Shown: positions 48,880 through 58,777 of the stretch, piece after piece | Position numbering within the stretch: position 1 is the stretch's first letter | Layout of the letters: each line of letters opens with the position of its first letter | Origin: Pedobacter hartonius | Lineage (GTDB): Bacteria; Bacteroidota; Bacteroidia; Sphingobacteriales; Sphingobacteriaceae | DNA: 64,000 nucleotides | Direction: 5' to 3' | Assembly (NCBI RefSeq): GCF_900107535.1 | Contig: NZ_FNRA01000003.1 | Coordinates: 62,001-126,000 of the forward strand | Notes under the pieces: model-generated | The model's database searches: none | Told to the model about the DNA's origin: nothing | Seen by the model: the letters and a program-made list of their open reading frames with translations, nothing else | Made by a program: the position numbers and the translations under genes

Positions 48880-51600
48880 CTAAAACGTAACCTTCAGGCT
48901 TGCTACAAATGTAGCTCCCAGCTGGCTGAACTGAGATCCGTCATACGTTGTGGTAGAATATCTTCCGTTAAAGGTTAACAGGTTTGTATAGTTGAATACT
49001 GCGGCAGGGTCCTGCAGTTCCGCTTCTCCCACAGCATTTAGCGCTTTAAATTTCCATTTTGGAAGAACGTTAAAGATGTTCTGTGCATTTATGGCCAGGG
49101 TTACATTTTTCAGCAGCGTAACGGTACCACCAAGATCTGTCAGTACTTTGGTAGTGAATTTGGTATCCAGATTTTCACTTAATCCGCTTTGATGGAACGT
49201 TGTTGGGCCCACTACCGTATTGTTTAAATTGAGCGAAACCTTACCTATCCGATAGTCGCCGCCAAAGATCACTTTAGCTTTTGGCCGGGAGGAAAGCAGT
49301 AATGCCAGTTGCGTCTGGTCTACCACTGTTTGTCCTGAAGCGGCGATCAGAGGCGGGTTTTTGATTTCCAGTGCTTTGTTCTGCAAGGTATAGTTCGCCG
49401 CCACGTTCAGGCCCAGCACACCCCTTCCGAGCCTTATGTTCCTGTAACCGGACACAAAGTCGAGCCCCTGAGTCCTGGTATCGATACCATTCACAAAAAA
49501 ACTAACCGCTACGATACCATTATCATTCAATACCTGGTCCAGGCCGGGTGCATTTGGATCATCAGTATGCCCTATTTCGGAGCTCAGTACGATCCTGTTT
49601 TTAACCCTGATGCTGTAATAGTCCAGGGTAATGCTAAAGTTATCTGTAGGACTCGCCCCTAATCCGGCAGTGTAGTTCAGTGACTTTTCTGCTTTCAATT
49701 TTGGCACGCCCAGTAACCTTGACTGGGGGCTGTTATTATTTACCAGCCCTTTGGTTTGTATGCCTTCACCGGGAACAAAACTTGCCTGCGCGATCTGCAG
49801 GTTAATCTGTTGCAATGAAGGTGCCCTGAAGCCGGTAGATACCGATCCGCGCAGGGTAAGCTTATCGTTTAACAGCTTATATCTGGTACTTCCTTTCCAC
49901 ACAAAGGCGTTTCCAAAATCGCTGTATTTTTCTACGCGGGCCGTTCCGTTGATGAGAAATTGTTTGGTGATGTCATAACTTACGTCGGCATACCCCCCAA
50001 TGTTATAGCGTGTGGCGGTAAGCGCATTATTGGCGCCATAACCCGGGAAGGAGTCTGCCCCACCGGCTACATAAGAGGCCGTGTCACCGGCGATGATTGT
50101 AAAATTCTCCTGCCTGAACTCAGATCCGAACGCAATGTTCAGCTTATCGCTCAGGGCTTTGGAGATGTCTATATTACCGATGTTATTGGTGAAATCGAAA
50201 CCTCCGGGCTTGAAGCTGATGGGGCTTGATGCACCGAGCCCCTGGTTAAGGGTATTGTTAACCGTATACAGCTGATGGTTTCCGCCCGTAGTAAAACTCA
50301 CATCAGTTTTCCATCCGCCTGCTGTAGAACGGAACCCGGCAGTTGCATTGTAATCTTTCAGATCTCCTTCAAAGGTAGGTCCGTAACCCAGATAGGGCGT
50401 TCCGGCCTCGTGTAAAAGCCCGAAATCCGTATCGCGCCAGTAAGGGGTACGGTAATTGGCAAAACTGTTTACCTTTTTATAGATGTATGCGGCATTGTAA
50501 TAGAATTCCGTATTTTCAGAAATCGGGATGGCACCATTAACCAGGAATTTTGCGGAAGAATTCTCCGGGGAGGCATTGATATTCCTGGCGTCAGGATAGG
50601 CGGATAAAAATGCGTTTACTGTACTCAGCGGAACACCAAACCCGAGGGTTGCATCGGCTTCCGCTGCCGCATCCACCTTTCCCGGCCGGTTGGCCATATT
50701 GGTGTGCTGCATATCAATTGTATAGTTCACATATCCCTTATCGCCGAAGTTCGCACCATTATTGACACTAAAGCCTACCATTTCTCCGTCTCCCTTATGC
50801 GTAATACCGGAGTTCAGCGTTACAGAACCGTAATCAAACCTGTCTTTCAGAATGATGTTCATTACGCCGGCGATCGCATCAGAACCATACTGGGCAGAGG
50901 CACCATCACGCAGAATCTCGACGCGCTTGATCGCATCAGTAGGGATTGCAGAAATATCCGCTCCGCTTTCACCCCTTCCCGGGGAGGTCTGAATATAGGT
51001 AAGTGCACTTGAGTTTTTCCTTTTTCCGTTGATGAGGATCAGCGTACGGCTGGGTCCCATGTTTCTTATTTCATAAGGGTCAAGCAATGAGGTGGCATCA
51101 TTTACCGGTGTGTTTACGGTATTAAATGAGGGTACCTTTGACTGCAGGGCCTTATCGAAAGTGAGTTGGCCAGTACTTTTCAGGTCGGCCGCCCCGATAA
51201 TATCAATTGGAACAGGACTATCCGTCAGCGTCCTTTTGGAAGCCCGGCTACCGGTAGACACCACTACTTCGTTCAGCTGATTGCCAGATTCTTCCAGCTG
51301 TACATCAAGAATAACCATGGTACCACTTAAAGTTACAGTCTTAACTGCTTTTTTAAAACCAACCATAGAAAAAGACAAGGTGTAGGTTCCATCAGGCAGA
51401 CTAAGCGTATACCCGCCGTCAGAAGCGGAACGTGTTCCCGTCCCTCTGGAGGGAACAACAGATACACCGGGGAGCAGGCCGTTCTCATTGTCGGTCACTT
51501 TACCTTTAATAATCGTCTGAGAGTGGGAATCGATGGACAAAATCGTTAATCCAAGGACAACAAAGAAGTAAAAAACAATCTTTTCATAGATTTTTTTCAT
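48880..51600 (-). CDS. TonB-dependent receptor with carboxypeptidase-like domain
   Basis: A 906-aa outer-membrane receptor. A signal peptide (FYFFVVLGLTILSIDSHSQ) precedes a CarboxypepD_reg-like domain (IIKGKVTDNENGLLPGVSV, about 29-115), the TonB box region (NQLNEVVVSTGSRA), the plug (RNMGPSRTLILINGKR, AIKRVEILRDGASAQYGSDA, GVMNIILKDRF), and a barrel ending in FVASLKVTF. This subtype, with a long plug and no SusD gene attached, is common in Bacteroidota; ligand unknown. It stands alone, ended by the terminator at 48823. Confidence 0.9.
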   Translation of the reverse strand: MKKIYEKIVFYFFVVLGLTILSIDSHSQTIIKGKVTDNENGLLPGVSVVPSRGTGTRSASDGGYTLSLPDGTYTLSFSMVGFKKAVKTVTLSGTMVILDVQLEESGNQLNEVVVSTGSRASKRTLTDSPVPIDIIGAADLKSTGQLTFDKALQSKVPSFNTVNTPVNDATSLLDPYEIRNMGPSRTLILINGKRKNSSALTYIQTSPGRGESGADISAIPTDAIKRVEILRDGASAQYGSDAIAGVMNIILKDRFDYGSVTLNSGITHKGDGEMVGFSVNNGANFGDKGYVNYTIDMQHTNMANRPGKVDAAAEADATLGFGVPLSTVNAFLSAYPDARNINASPENSSAKFLVNGAIPISENTEFYYNAAYIYKKVNSFANYRTPYWRDTDFGLLHEAGTPYLGYGPTFEGDLKDYNATAGFRSTAGGWKTDVSFTTGGNHQLYTVNNTLNQGLGASSPISFKPGGFDFTNNIGNIDISKALSDKLNIAFGSEFRQENFTIIAGDTASYVAGGADSFPGYGANNALTATRYNIGGYADVSYDITKQFLINGTARVEKYSDFGNAFVWKGSTRYKLLNDKLTLRGSVSTGFRAPSLQQINLQIAQASFVPGEGIQTKGLVNNNSPQSRLLGVPKLKAEKSLNYTAGLGASPTDNFSITLDYYSIRVKNRIVLSSEIGHTDDPNAPGLDQVLNDNGIVAVSFFVNGIDTRTQGLDFVSGYRNIRLGRGVLGLNVAANYTLQNKALEIKNPPLIAASGQTVVDQTQLALLLSSRPKAKVIFGGDYRIGKVSLNLNNTVVGPTTFHQSGLSENLDTKFTTKVLTDLGGTVTLLKNVTLAINAQNIFNVLPKWKFKALNAVGEAELQDPAAVFNYTNLLTFNGRYSTTTYDGSQFSQLGATFVASLKVTF

Positions 51601-51920
51601 AATTGAGAGGTTTTAATAAGTTAATAACACAAATAAGTCAAAATAACGTAACCATTTTGATACAATTTAAGCATTATCAACCCAAAATACCCATCAAAAA
51701 AAAACAAAATAACTATACAATTGACACTTTTATCAAAAACAATAATTTAAAATTGATTTATTTAAAATATCATATAAATAAATAGCATATCAATATGAAT
51801 ACAATAAAAAATAAATGATTTTGTGTCATTTGACACGTTATTTTTTGTAAAAAAATGAGAATAAACAGATATTACTGATTAATATTCACATTTTTTTATA
51901 AAAAAGTAAAATAACTACAG
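51601..51920. other. 320-bp AT-rich intergenic stretch
   Basis: Visibly more AT-rich than its surroundings, with runs of A and T and no credible coding frame. It holds the upstream region of the receptor gene at 51600 and the 3' flank of the orphan frame at 51921. I see no specific site in it. Confidence 0.5.
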
Positions 51921-52601
51921 TTATAAATGCGCAAAAACACATTCGTTAACATAATTTTTTGAATAAAACGATGAAACACCAGTAGTTCCGATGTAAACAT
52001 TCGATCTCCAGACAATAAACGTACAGTAACTGACCTGTTTTGAATAATCAGGCACGTGAAACGCATCCAGTCCTATACCATGTACCAGTGTGTAAGTCTC
52101 AAAACGGCTTAATCTTTCCGGGATATTTTTAAGCAGTATATTTCCGCAGTGCTGAGGTATATAACTTTTACTTACAGCCAGTACATTTTTTCCATGGCAC
52201 ATCTGGTCATTAAATTCTCCCGGAAACAGGGCGATCCATTTAAAGCTATATCTTTCCTGGTAATAAAATGGAATAGACAACTGAGCCAGAATCAGGTCCG
52301 TGCCGATATGATCGGGACTGACAAATACATTACTGAGATTTGCAGGAAGAATAACGCCCTTCTTCGCAGCTGCCGGCAAGATCAGCGTTGCACAAATGGT
52401 TTCCATGCCGGCATAACCATCAATTCCGTATCCTACAATATATTCTTTTTTACCAATAGCAAGATCGTTAAACAGCAGCTGACCGCACATTCCTGTACTG
52501 CAGACTATGTGCGTATGCAATGCCTCCGCAGAAGAAAGCACCTCCCTGCCCTCCAATATCGCAACAAAATGCCCCTGTTTGCAGGGCTCAGTGCCTGGCA
52601 A
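51921..52601 (-). CDS. orphan hypothetical protein, uncertain
   Basis: An open frame of 226 codons whose first codon would be TTG at 52601; the first ATG is at 52490 (MCGQLLFNDL), giving 189 aa. I do not recognise it. The sequence looks protein-like (GYGIDGYAGMETICATLIL, VSPDHIGTDLILAQLSIP, VHGIGLDAFHVPDYS), with several Cys, and no signal or membrane segment. The region upstream is decayed (LuxR fragment on the other strand) and the 3' end enters very AT-rich DNA, so this may be a foreign or truncated gene. No clear start is a reason for caution. Confidence 0.4.
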   Translation of the reverse strand: MPGTEPCKQGHFVAILEGREVLSSAEALHTHIVCSTGMCGQLLFNDLAIGKKEYIVGYGIDGYAGMETICATLILPAAAKKGVILPANLSNVFVSPDHIGTDLILAQLSIPFYYQERYSFKWIALFPGEFNDQMCHGKNVLAVSKSYIPQHCGNILLKNIPERLSRFETYTLVHGIGLDAFHVPDYSKQVSYCTFIVWRSNVYIGTTGVSSFYSKNYVNECVFAHL

Positions 52602-52621
52602 TACCTTAAATGATACTATTA

Positions 52622-52800
52622 ATTGTTTTGAACTGACAGCTCTCCTGTTCTGAAATGACCTACAAGAAATAGCTGGTAAAATGAACCTCAGCCCTCATAC
52701 CATAGATAATTACAGGGAGGCGCTGTTCCACAGGTTTGGGATGAAATCACGTACCGGTCTGGTGTTATTCGCGATCAAAAACGAACTTATCAAAATATAA
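52622..52800 (+). pseudogene. frameshifted C-terminal fragment of a LuxR-type regulator
   Basis: From 52681 to the TAA at 52800 the plus strand reads MNLSPHTIDNYREALFHRFG and MKSRTGLVLFAIKNELIKI, the end of a LuxR helix-turn-helix as in NarL-type response regulators. Just upstream, in another frame, 52637-52666 reads QLSCSEMTYK, the preceding helix, and one missing base between 52664 and 52668 breaks the frame (TYK|EIAGKM). An in-frame TGA lies at 52634. No receiver domain is visible upstream, so only a tail remains. Confidence 0.75.
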
Positions 52801-52874
52801 AACAAATGAGCAGTAAGGCAATGCAGTCCCCCTGCTCTGGTGACTGCATTGCTTTTAGAGATTATGAACCGGCA

Positions 52875-54386
52875 TTAATAGCCTGCGTTCTGTTTAAAAT
52901 TGGGATTGCCCAGTTGATTGTCAGGAATGGGAAATAGCAGATATTTAGGATCATCCGTTGGTTTTTCCTGCCATAGGGTCAGAAACTTACCGAAACGGAT
53001 CAGATCCTGACGCCTTACGCCTTCCCATAAGAATTCGCGTCCGCGTTCATCCAGCAGGTTGTCAGGCGTCAAACTGCTGAACGCCGTTGCGCCCCTGACC
53101 GCACGGATAGAATTTACTATCGGAAGCGCTTCTGCTCCCCTTCCATTTCTCAACAGCGCCTCAGCCTTCATCAGCAACACATCGGCATAGCGGTAATATA
53201 CCCAGTCGTTCTCCGGCAGGCCGGTGGAGGTGTTCTGGTTATCCACAGGATATTTCATTACCCTGATACCTGCTACTTCCAGGTGATTTGGATCACGTTC
53301 GGTAATACTCACCTCCCTGGTGAAAATCAATGGGTTACCTTTACGGTCTTTCAAAGCTGTACCTGCTCCATTATATTGCTGACCAATTAAAAAGCCGGCA
53401 TTTACTCCGGTCACATTGGAAACGCCGGCATAGGGACCGCCCCTGCGCTGATCCGTTGCTTCAAACTTGTCGTAAAAATCTGACAGTGTTGCAAAGCCAT
53501 TATTCCCGTTAGGCGTCTGATTATAGTGCAGTCCGGCTATCCACATACTGTTCAGGCCGCCAGCATCAGATCCGCCGATATTTTGTGCGGTAAAGATGTT
53601 TTCTTTTGATAACTGGTCATTCGCAGGAGCGAAATTATCATAGTACTTTGATGCTAATGTATATTTCCCAGTGTTAATGATCTCATCTGCAAGCGTAATG
53701 ACTTTGGCCATATCTGCCTGATCGAATGTTGGAGCGCTGCGGTTTAGAAACGCACCTTTATTCAGATAACATTTCATCAGTAATATTTTTGCCGCATCCT
53801 TATTTGCATTAAAAACAGGCCCGTCAGGCAAATCAGGCAGAACTGCATTCAATTCAGCAATCAGGTAATCCATCTCCTGCGCCGCAGCTCTCACTTTAGA
53901 AGGTTGTGTTACATCTTCTCCGGGTTCACGGTAAGGAACCTGTCCCCATCCGTCCAGGATAGCGAACTGTGCAAATGCGCGCAAGAAACGCGCCTGGGCC
54001 GACTGGCCCGCTGAAGGACTAAACTGAAGAACATTGGTAGCTACATAACTTACGCTATTCAGATTTCTGAAAACCTCAGATATCCTGGCATGGTCTGCCG
54101 CCCATCGGTGTAAATGCAATGCTCTCCAAGCACCGTTATCATCCCAGTCGCCCGCCCTGGTAGGCACAATAGCTTCGTCTGTAGGAAATTCCTGCAAAGC
54201 CCACCACCCGTAAGCACCCTGAAAGGGGTTCCGCATAGCAGTATATGAAGCATTCAACAGTGCGGAAACGTTGCCTGACGAAACCCCGCTGTTACCAATT
54301 TGTCCGTTTAATTTCTCATCCAGTTTAGTACATCCGGACAGAGCTATTGTTAATGCCGTAAAGGCTATCAGATATCTTGTTTTCAT
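52875..54386 (-). CDS. SusD/RagB-family nutrient-binding outer-membrane lipoprotein
   Basis: A 503-aa surface lipoprotein. The lipobox is ALSGC at residues 15-19; the mature protein has the SusD TPR-like fold, with ARFLRAFAQFAILDGWGQVPY near residue 130 and the C-terminal RYADVLLMKAEALLRNG, INSIRAVRG and DERGREFLWEGVRRQDLIRFG, which are family hallmarks. It caps the SusC channel encoded 17 bp upstream and binds the substrate, probably a glycan. No hydrolase gene is in the same unit, so the ligand is unknown. Confidence 0.95.
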   Translation of the reverse strand: MKTRYLIAFTALTIALSGCTKLDEKLNGQIGNSGVSSGNVSALLNASYTAMRNPFQGAYGWWALQEFPTDEAIVPTRAGDWDDNGAWRALHLHRWAADHARISEVFRNLNSVSYVATNVLQFSPSAGQSAQARFLRAFAQFAILDGWGQVPYREPGEDVTQPSKVRAAAQEMDYLIAELNAVLPDLPDGPVFNANKDAAKILLMKCYLNKGAFLNRSAPTFDQADMAKVITLADEIINTGKYTLASKYYDNFAPANDQLSKENIFTAQNIGGSDAGGLNSMWIAGLHYNQTPNGNNGFATLSDFYDKFEATDQRRGGPYAGVSNVTGVNAGFLIGQQYNGAGTALKDRKGNPLIFTREVSITERDPNHLEVAGIRVMKYPVDNQNTSTGLPENDWVYYRYADVLLMKAEALLRNGRGAEALPIVNSIRAVRGATAFSSLTPDNLLDERGREFLWEGVRRQDLIRFGKFLTLWQEKPTDDPKYLLFPIPDNQLGNPNFKQNAGY

Positions 54387-54403
54387 TTTAATTCTTATTA
54401 AGA

Positions 54404-57400
54404 TTACAGAGAAAAGTTTACACCGAAATTGAAGGTACGTGCAGGCGGATAGGTGACATAGTCAATTCCGGCTGACGGAACTCCGTTGATACCCTTATCT
54501 ACATTCACTTCGGGGTCAAAACCTTTGTATTTAGTAATTACAAACAGGTTTTGTCCATTTACAAAAATGTTCAATGCTTTAACTGACTTGCCCAGATCTC
54601 CAATCGTATAATTGATTGTTGCATTTGCCAGTTTGATATAATTACCGTTTTCAATATATCTTGACGATGCAGCTATCGGATTTGCCAGAGATTCCTGAAT
54701 GGAAGATTTTAACAGACCGGAAGCTACGTTTCTGCCTGTTCCCAGATTGGATATCGGCAATACTGAGTTGGCAGTATTGTTATAAATATCCTGACCAAGA
54801 GAGCCATTAAAGTTTGCAGTAAATGATACCTTTTTGTAAGTAAAGTTTGTGTTAAAGCCCAGTATCACCTTAGGGTTCGGGTTACCCACATAATAGTAAG
54901 TAAAGCCATCATCTGTATATGTAGAAAAACCTGCGGCATCCAAGCCGTTATATTTCCTGGTTACCATAGCAAACAACGGAAGTCCGTTTTGGATGACCTC
55001 TGCAGTAACATCAGATAAACCTTGTCCGCTCAATGCACCGGTTTTGATCACTCCGGTGATGCCTGAAACGTTATTTTTTATAAAAGTAGCATTTGCACCA
55101 ACCGACCATGACATATCTTTTCTGGTCAGCACGTTGGCATTCAAATTCATCTCTACCCCTTTGTTGGATACCTGTCCCGGTAAATTGACCCAGGTAACAG
55201 TAACACCGGCATTGGCAGGAACCAGAGGAATCTGAGGAAATAACAGATCCGTTGTTGTTTTATCAAAGTAATCCACAGAGCCGGTTATTATGCTTCCAAA
55301 AAGTGCAAAATCAACACCTATGTTGGTTTGCTTGTCTGATTGCCATTTCAACTTCTTATTTTCGTTGTTCACGCCTACAAGAGATTGCTGCCCGCTGGAA
55401 TACGTAATATTATACCGCTGTGATGCAGAACCGGAAGGGAATTCCTGGTTACCGGTTTTTCCGTAGCCGGCTCTTACTTTCAATTGATTTACCCATGAAA
55501 CATCTTTCATGAATGCTTCATTTTTAATGTTCCAGGCAGCGGCGAAAGATGGAAAATATCCGTACCGGTTCTCAGAACCAAACTTAGTGGAACCATCCGC
55601 CCTGAAAGTCGCTGTCAGCAAATATTTATCGTCATAATTGAAGATTGCCCTTGCAAAATAAGACTGCAGCTGCGTTGTTGGATCATTATAAGATGTAATC
55701 GTACGGTTTGCCGGTGCAACGGCCGCCAGTGCGTCAGTATAATCAACCGCAATATCACCAAAACCTTTACCAATACTTGTTACCCCTTTGTTGATATAAT
55801 TGGTATATTCATACCCCAGAATTGCATTCAGATTGAGTTTACCAACTACCTTCTTATTAAAATTCAGCGTATTTGTAAATTGCTGGGTAATCAGTTCAGT
55901 ATTGGAATAACTGGCATATCCGCCAAGGAAATCACCATTGGCCTGGATACCGCTCAAATTCAGGAAACTGCGTGTTGACGCTCTTCTGATCCCGGTACTG
56001 TAATTGATACTGGCCAGCATTCTGTATTCCAACCAGGGTGTAATTTTGTAATAAGGAGACACGCTTCCGAGAATAGTAGATACTTTAGATTTGTCGCTGC
56101 TCGCTTCAGACAATACCAGCGGATTAATGATTGTTGAGCCCTGCTCGATAAACAAAGATCCATCCGGATTTCTCATTGATCTTGTCGGGTTCCAGGCTAA
56201 AGCCTGACTGATCAAACTTCCGGTAAAGCCGGCATCTGTTGTGATCGGCGCAATATTTTCAGTATACTGGTTACTGATCATGTTGATGTCCAGGCCCAGT
56301 TTTTTACTCTCCAGGAATTTAAAATTTCCGCTGAAAGCACCGCTGTATTTCTTGAAATCTGTTTTCAGCAAAATCCCCTGCTGATTCTGATAACCCAGGG
56401 AGGCGCGAAAAGTATTTCCGTTGCTTCCGCCGCTGATGCCAACGCTATAATTTTGGTTATAGGCAGTTCTTGTAATTGCATCCAGTGCGTCAACATTGCC
56501 TCCATAATCCCCGGTTGTCTGGCCATAACGTGTCAATGCAGCCCGGTATTCGTCGCCGTCTAAAATATCAATTTTTCTGGCCAGGGTGCTTACACCCACA
56601 GAACCGCTTACATCAATTTTAGTACCGCCGGCCTGACCTCTTTTGGTGGTGATCAGCACCACACCGTAGGCAGCTCTTGATCCATAAATTGCAGTTGCAG
56701 ATGCATCTTTCAATACTTCCATACTTGCGATGTCAGACGGGTTAATGAAATTCAGGGGATTTCCTCCGGCAACAGTACCGACGCCTCCGCTTGCAGTTGG
56801 TCTGGCAGATCTGCCGTCAAGAGCAACTCCATCTACAATATATAAAGGCTGACCGGTACCTGTCATTGCGGTATTACCCCTGATCCTTACCGTTGTTGCC
56901 CCACCCGGCTGCCCGCTGTTGTTGATCATTTGCACACCAGATACCTTGCCCTGTATCAACTGGTCAGGCGAGATCAGCGGCCCTTTATTAAAATCCTTGG
57001 CAGACACCGTTGCCGCGGCTCCGGTCAGATCGCTTTTCTTTACTGATCCATAGCCCACTACGGTAACCACTTCCAGATCTGTGCCTGATAACAGGGTTAC
57101 ATTCACGACGGTTCTGCCATTAATGTCCACCGTTTGGGATTTCAACCCCACAAAACTGAAGATCAGCTGTTTTCCCGAAGCGGGGACGATCATCGTATAC
57201 TTGCCCGCAACATCGGTAAGCGCTTTCACATTGCTGCCGGCAACGGCGATGGTAGCACCAGGCAGAGGATTATTTTCATTATCTGTGACCACACCGCGCA
57301 AAGTCGTTTGCGCATAAGCAGACATGTTAAAAAGAAAGAGGGTGAAGCAAAAAAAAACTATTTTCTGCCATAGCAGAGACTGCGGCCTGCCGATACCGGC

Positions 57401-57430
57401 AAACCACCTTTGTGATATAAACGCATTCAT
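54404..57430 (-). CDS. SusC/RagA-family TonB-linked outer-membrane transporter
   Basis: A 1008-aa transporter. An export signal (FCFTLFLFNMSAYAQ) precedes a CarboxypepD_reg-like domain (LRGVVTDNENNPLPGATI, about 44-125), the TonB box region, the SusC signature GYGSVKKSDLTGAAATV, the plug (ISPDQLIQGKVSGVQMINNS, TVRIRGNTAM, IASMEVLKDASATAIYGSRA, GVVLITTKRG) and a barrel ending in FNFGVNFSL. It imports oligosaccharides together with the SusD partner. It is divergent from a PfkB sugar kinase, which may hint at a fructose-type or related substrate. Confidence 0.95.
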   Translation of the reverse strand: MNAFISQRWFAGIGRPQSLLWQKIVFFCFTLFLFNMSAYAQTTLRGVVTDNENNPLPGATIAVAGSNVKALTDVAGKYTMIVPASGKQLIFSFVGLKSQTVDINGRTVVNVTLLSGTDLEVVTVVGYGSVKKSDLTGAAATVSAKDFNKGPLISPDQLIQGKVSGVQMINNSGQPGGATTVRIRGNTAMTGTGQPLYIVDGVALDGRSARPTASGGVGTVAGGNPLNFINPSDIASMEVLKDASATAIYGSRAAYGVVLITTKRGQAGGTKIDVSGSVGVSTLARKIDILDGDEYRAALTRYGQTTGDYGGNVDALDAITRTAYNQNYSVGISGGSNGNTFRASLGYQNQQGILLKTDFKKYSGAFSGNFKFLESKKLGLDINMISNQYTENIAPITTDAGFTGSLISQALAWNPTRSMRNPDGSLFIEQGSTIINPLVLSEASSDKSKVSTILGSVSPYYKITPWLEYRMLASINYSTGIRRASTRSFLNLSGIQANGDFLGGYASYSNTELITQQFTNTLNFNKKVVGKLNLNAILGYEYTNYINKGVTSIGKGFGDIAVDYTDALAAVAPANRTITSYNDPTTQLQSYFARAIFNYDDKYLLTATFRADGSTKFGSENRYGYFPSFAAAWNIKNEAFMKDVSWVNQLKVRAGYGKTGNQEFPSGSASQRYNITYSSGQQSLVGVNNENKKLKWQSDKQTNIGVDFALFGSIITGSVDYFDKTTTDLLFPQIPLVPANAGVTVTWVNLPGQVSNKGVEMNLNANVLTRKDMSWSVGANATFIKNNVSGITGVIKTGALSGQGLSDVTAEVIQNGLPLFAMVTRKYNGLDAAGFSTYTDDGFTYYYVGNPNPKVILGFNTNFTYKKVSFTANFNGSLGQDIYNNTANSVLPISNLGTGRNVASGLLKSSIQESLANPIAASSRYIENGNYIKLANATINYTIGDLGKSVKALNIFVNGQNLFVITKYKGFDPEVNVDKGINGVPSAGIDYVTYPPARTFNFGVNFSL

Positions 57431-57762
57431 AAGTTAATTTGGTTAGGTTAAATAATAGATAAATAGGGATTCTTTCTGTTTCTTGGAATTAGTTTAGATG
57501 TTTAACGTTTGATGATTTTAGGATTTGAATTCCGGAAATTACAGGCAATTAAAACACCTGCTTTCCTCATGGCCGGACGGCCTTCGGTTAAAGCATTTCT
57601 TCATAGGTTATATTTAGTTTATAATAGTAGTTGCTGATGGTATTCTACTGTCAAAAGATCATTTTTTTGTAAATACAGTATCACCACCAGATAAATATAC
57701 ACATCTAAATGTTACGATGTATTCTAAAATATGAAAAATATTTTCCTACATTGGATTAAATT
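57431..57762. other. 332-bp divergent intergenic region
   Basis: Contains the promoters of the SusCD pair (minus) and the sugar kinase (plus). The only structure noticed is a short GC-rich palindrome GGCCG-GA-CGGCC at 57571-57582 in otherwise AT-rich DNA. No coding frame is credible. Confidence 0.45.
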
Positions 57763-58677
57763 ATGAATAAATCATCTGTTAAACCCCGTATTATTTGTTT
57801 TGGTGAGATCCTGTGGGACAATCTTCCATCCGGCAGAACAGCCGGCGGCGCACCAATGAACGTGGCCTATCACCTCAACCGCAGCGGCGCGGAAAGCCAG
57901 CTCATCAGCCGTATCGGTAACGATCCTGCCGGGGCCGGCCTTATTGATTTTTCAAGGCAGAAAGGTCTCCCTACTGATCTCCTGCAAACCGATCCCGACC
58001 ATCCTACAGGTGAAGTGATCGCCAAAGTGATGGATAACCACGAGGTGGTCTATGACATCCTGCCCGGTGCAGCATGGGACTTTATTGCCCCTGCCCCGGA
58101 ACTGGAGCAACTGGCCGCCAATGCCGATGCCTTTGTTTTCGGCAGCCTCGCCGCCAGAAGCAGCGTATCCAGGGAAACCCTGCTGCAGACGCTTGAATCA
58201 GCAACATTCAGGGTGCTGGACATCAACCTGAGGGTACCGAACTATTCAAAAGAGATACTGCATCTTCTGCTGTCAAAAGCGGACCTGCTGAAGCTGAACA
58301 ATGATGAACTGACATTACTGACCGGCTGGTTCTACAAAAGCGGGGCGCCAGAGAACGACAGCATCAGTTTTCTGCAGCAAAACTATGGCATTAAAGAGAT
58401 CATTGTAACAAAAGGCGGTGAAGGGGCCAGCTATTATTCAGGAACCAGCGCTTATACAGGCGAAGCTTATAAAGTTACGGTTGCAGACACGGTCGGTGCC
58501 GGAGATTCATTTTTAGCCGCATTCCTCTATAAAAAATTAACAGGTACAGACATCCCCCAGACACTGGATTATGCACTGGCAATGGGCGCCTTTATCGCCG
58601 GACAATCAGGCGCTTGCCCTGCTTATACCCTTCCGGACCTGGACCGGTTTATTGCCGCGCAGCAAGCCCGGAATTAA
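57763..58677 (+). CDS. PfkB-family carbohydrate kinase (fructokinase-like)
   Basis: A 304-aa ribokinase-family kinase. ICFGEILWDNLPSG, then GGAPMNVAYHLNRSG (about residues 28-42) form the sugar site, LKLNNDELTLLTG and ITVTKGGEGASYY-like IIVTKGGEGASYY the nucleotide side, and DTVGAGDSFLAAFLYKK contains the catalytic Asp in the anion-hole motif GAGDS. Fructokinase is the closest common match by pattern; other ketose or adenosine substrates are possible. It is divergent from the SusCD genes. Confidence 0.9.
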   Translation: MNKSSVKPRIICFGEILWDNLPSGRTAGGAPMNVAYHLNRSGAESQLISRIGNDPAGAGLIDFSRQKGLPTDLLQTDPDHPTGEVIAKVMDNHEVVYDILPGAAWDFIAPAPELEQLAANADAFVFGSLAARSSVSRETLLQTLESATFRVLDINLRVPNYSKEILHLLLSKADLLKLNNDELTLLTGWFYKSGAPENDSISFLQQNYGIKEIIVTKGGEGASYYSGTSAYTGEAYKVTVADTVGAGDSFLAAFLYKKLTGTDIPQTLDYALAMGAFIAGQSGACPAYTLPDLDRFIAAQQARN

Positions 58678-58777
58678 TTTGTATAAAGAAAATTTTACCT
58701 AAAACGGTTAAGCACTGCCCCGTTATTAGAATTAATAATCCTATATTCATCTTGCAAATCCAATATGAACTAAAATT

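Noticed and set aside
52149..52613. Plus-strand 154-codon frame as the N-terminal part of the LuxR regulator
   Set aside because: It contains no receiver-domain motifs and is in a different frame from both LuxR fragments.
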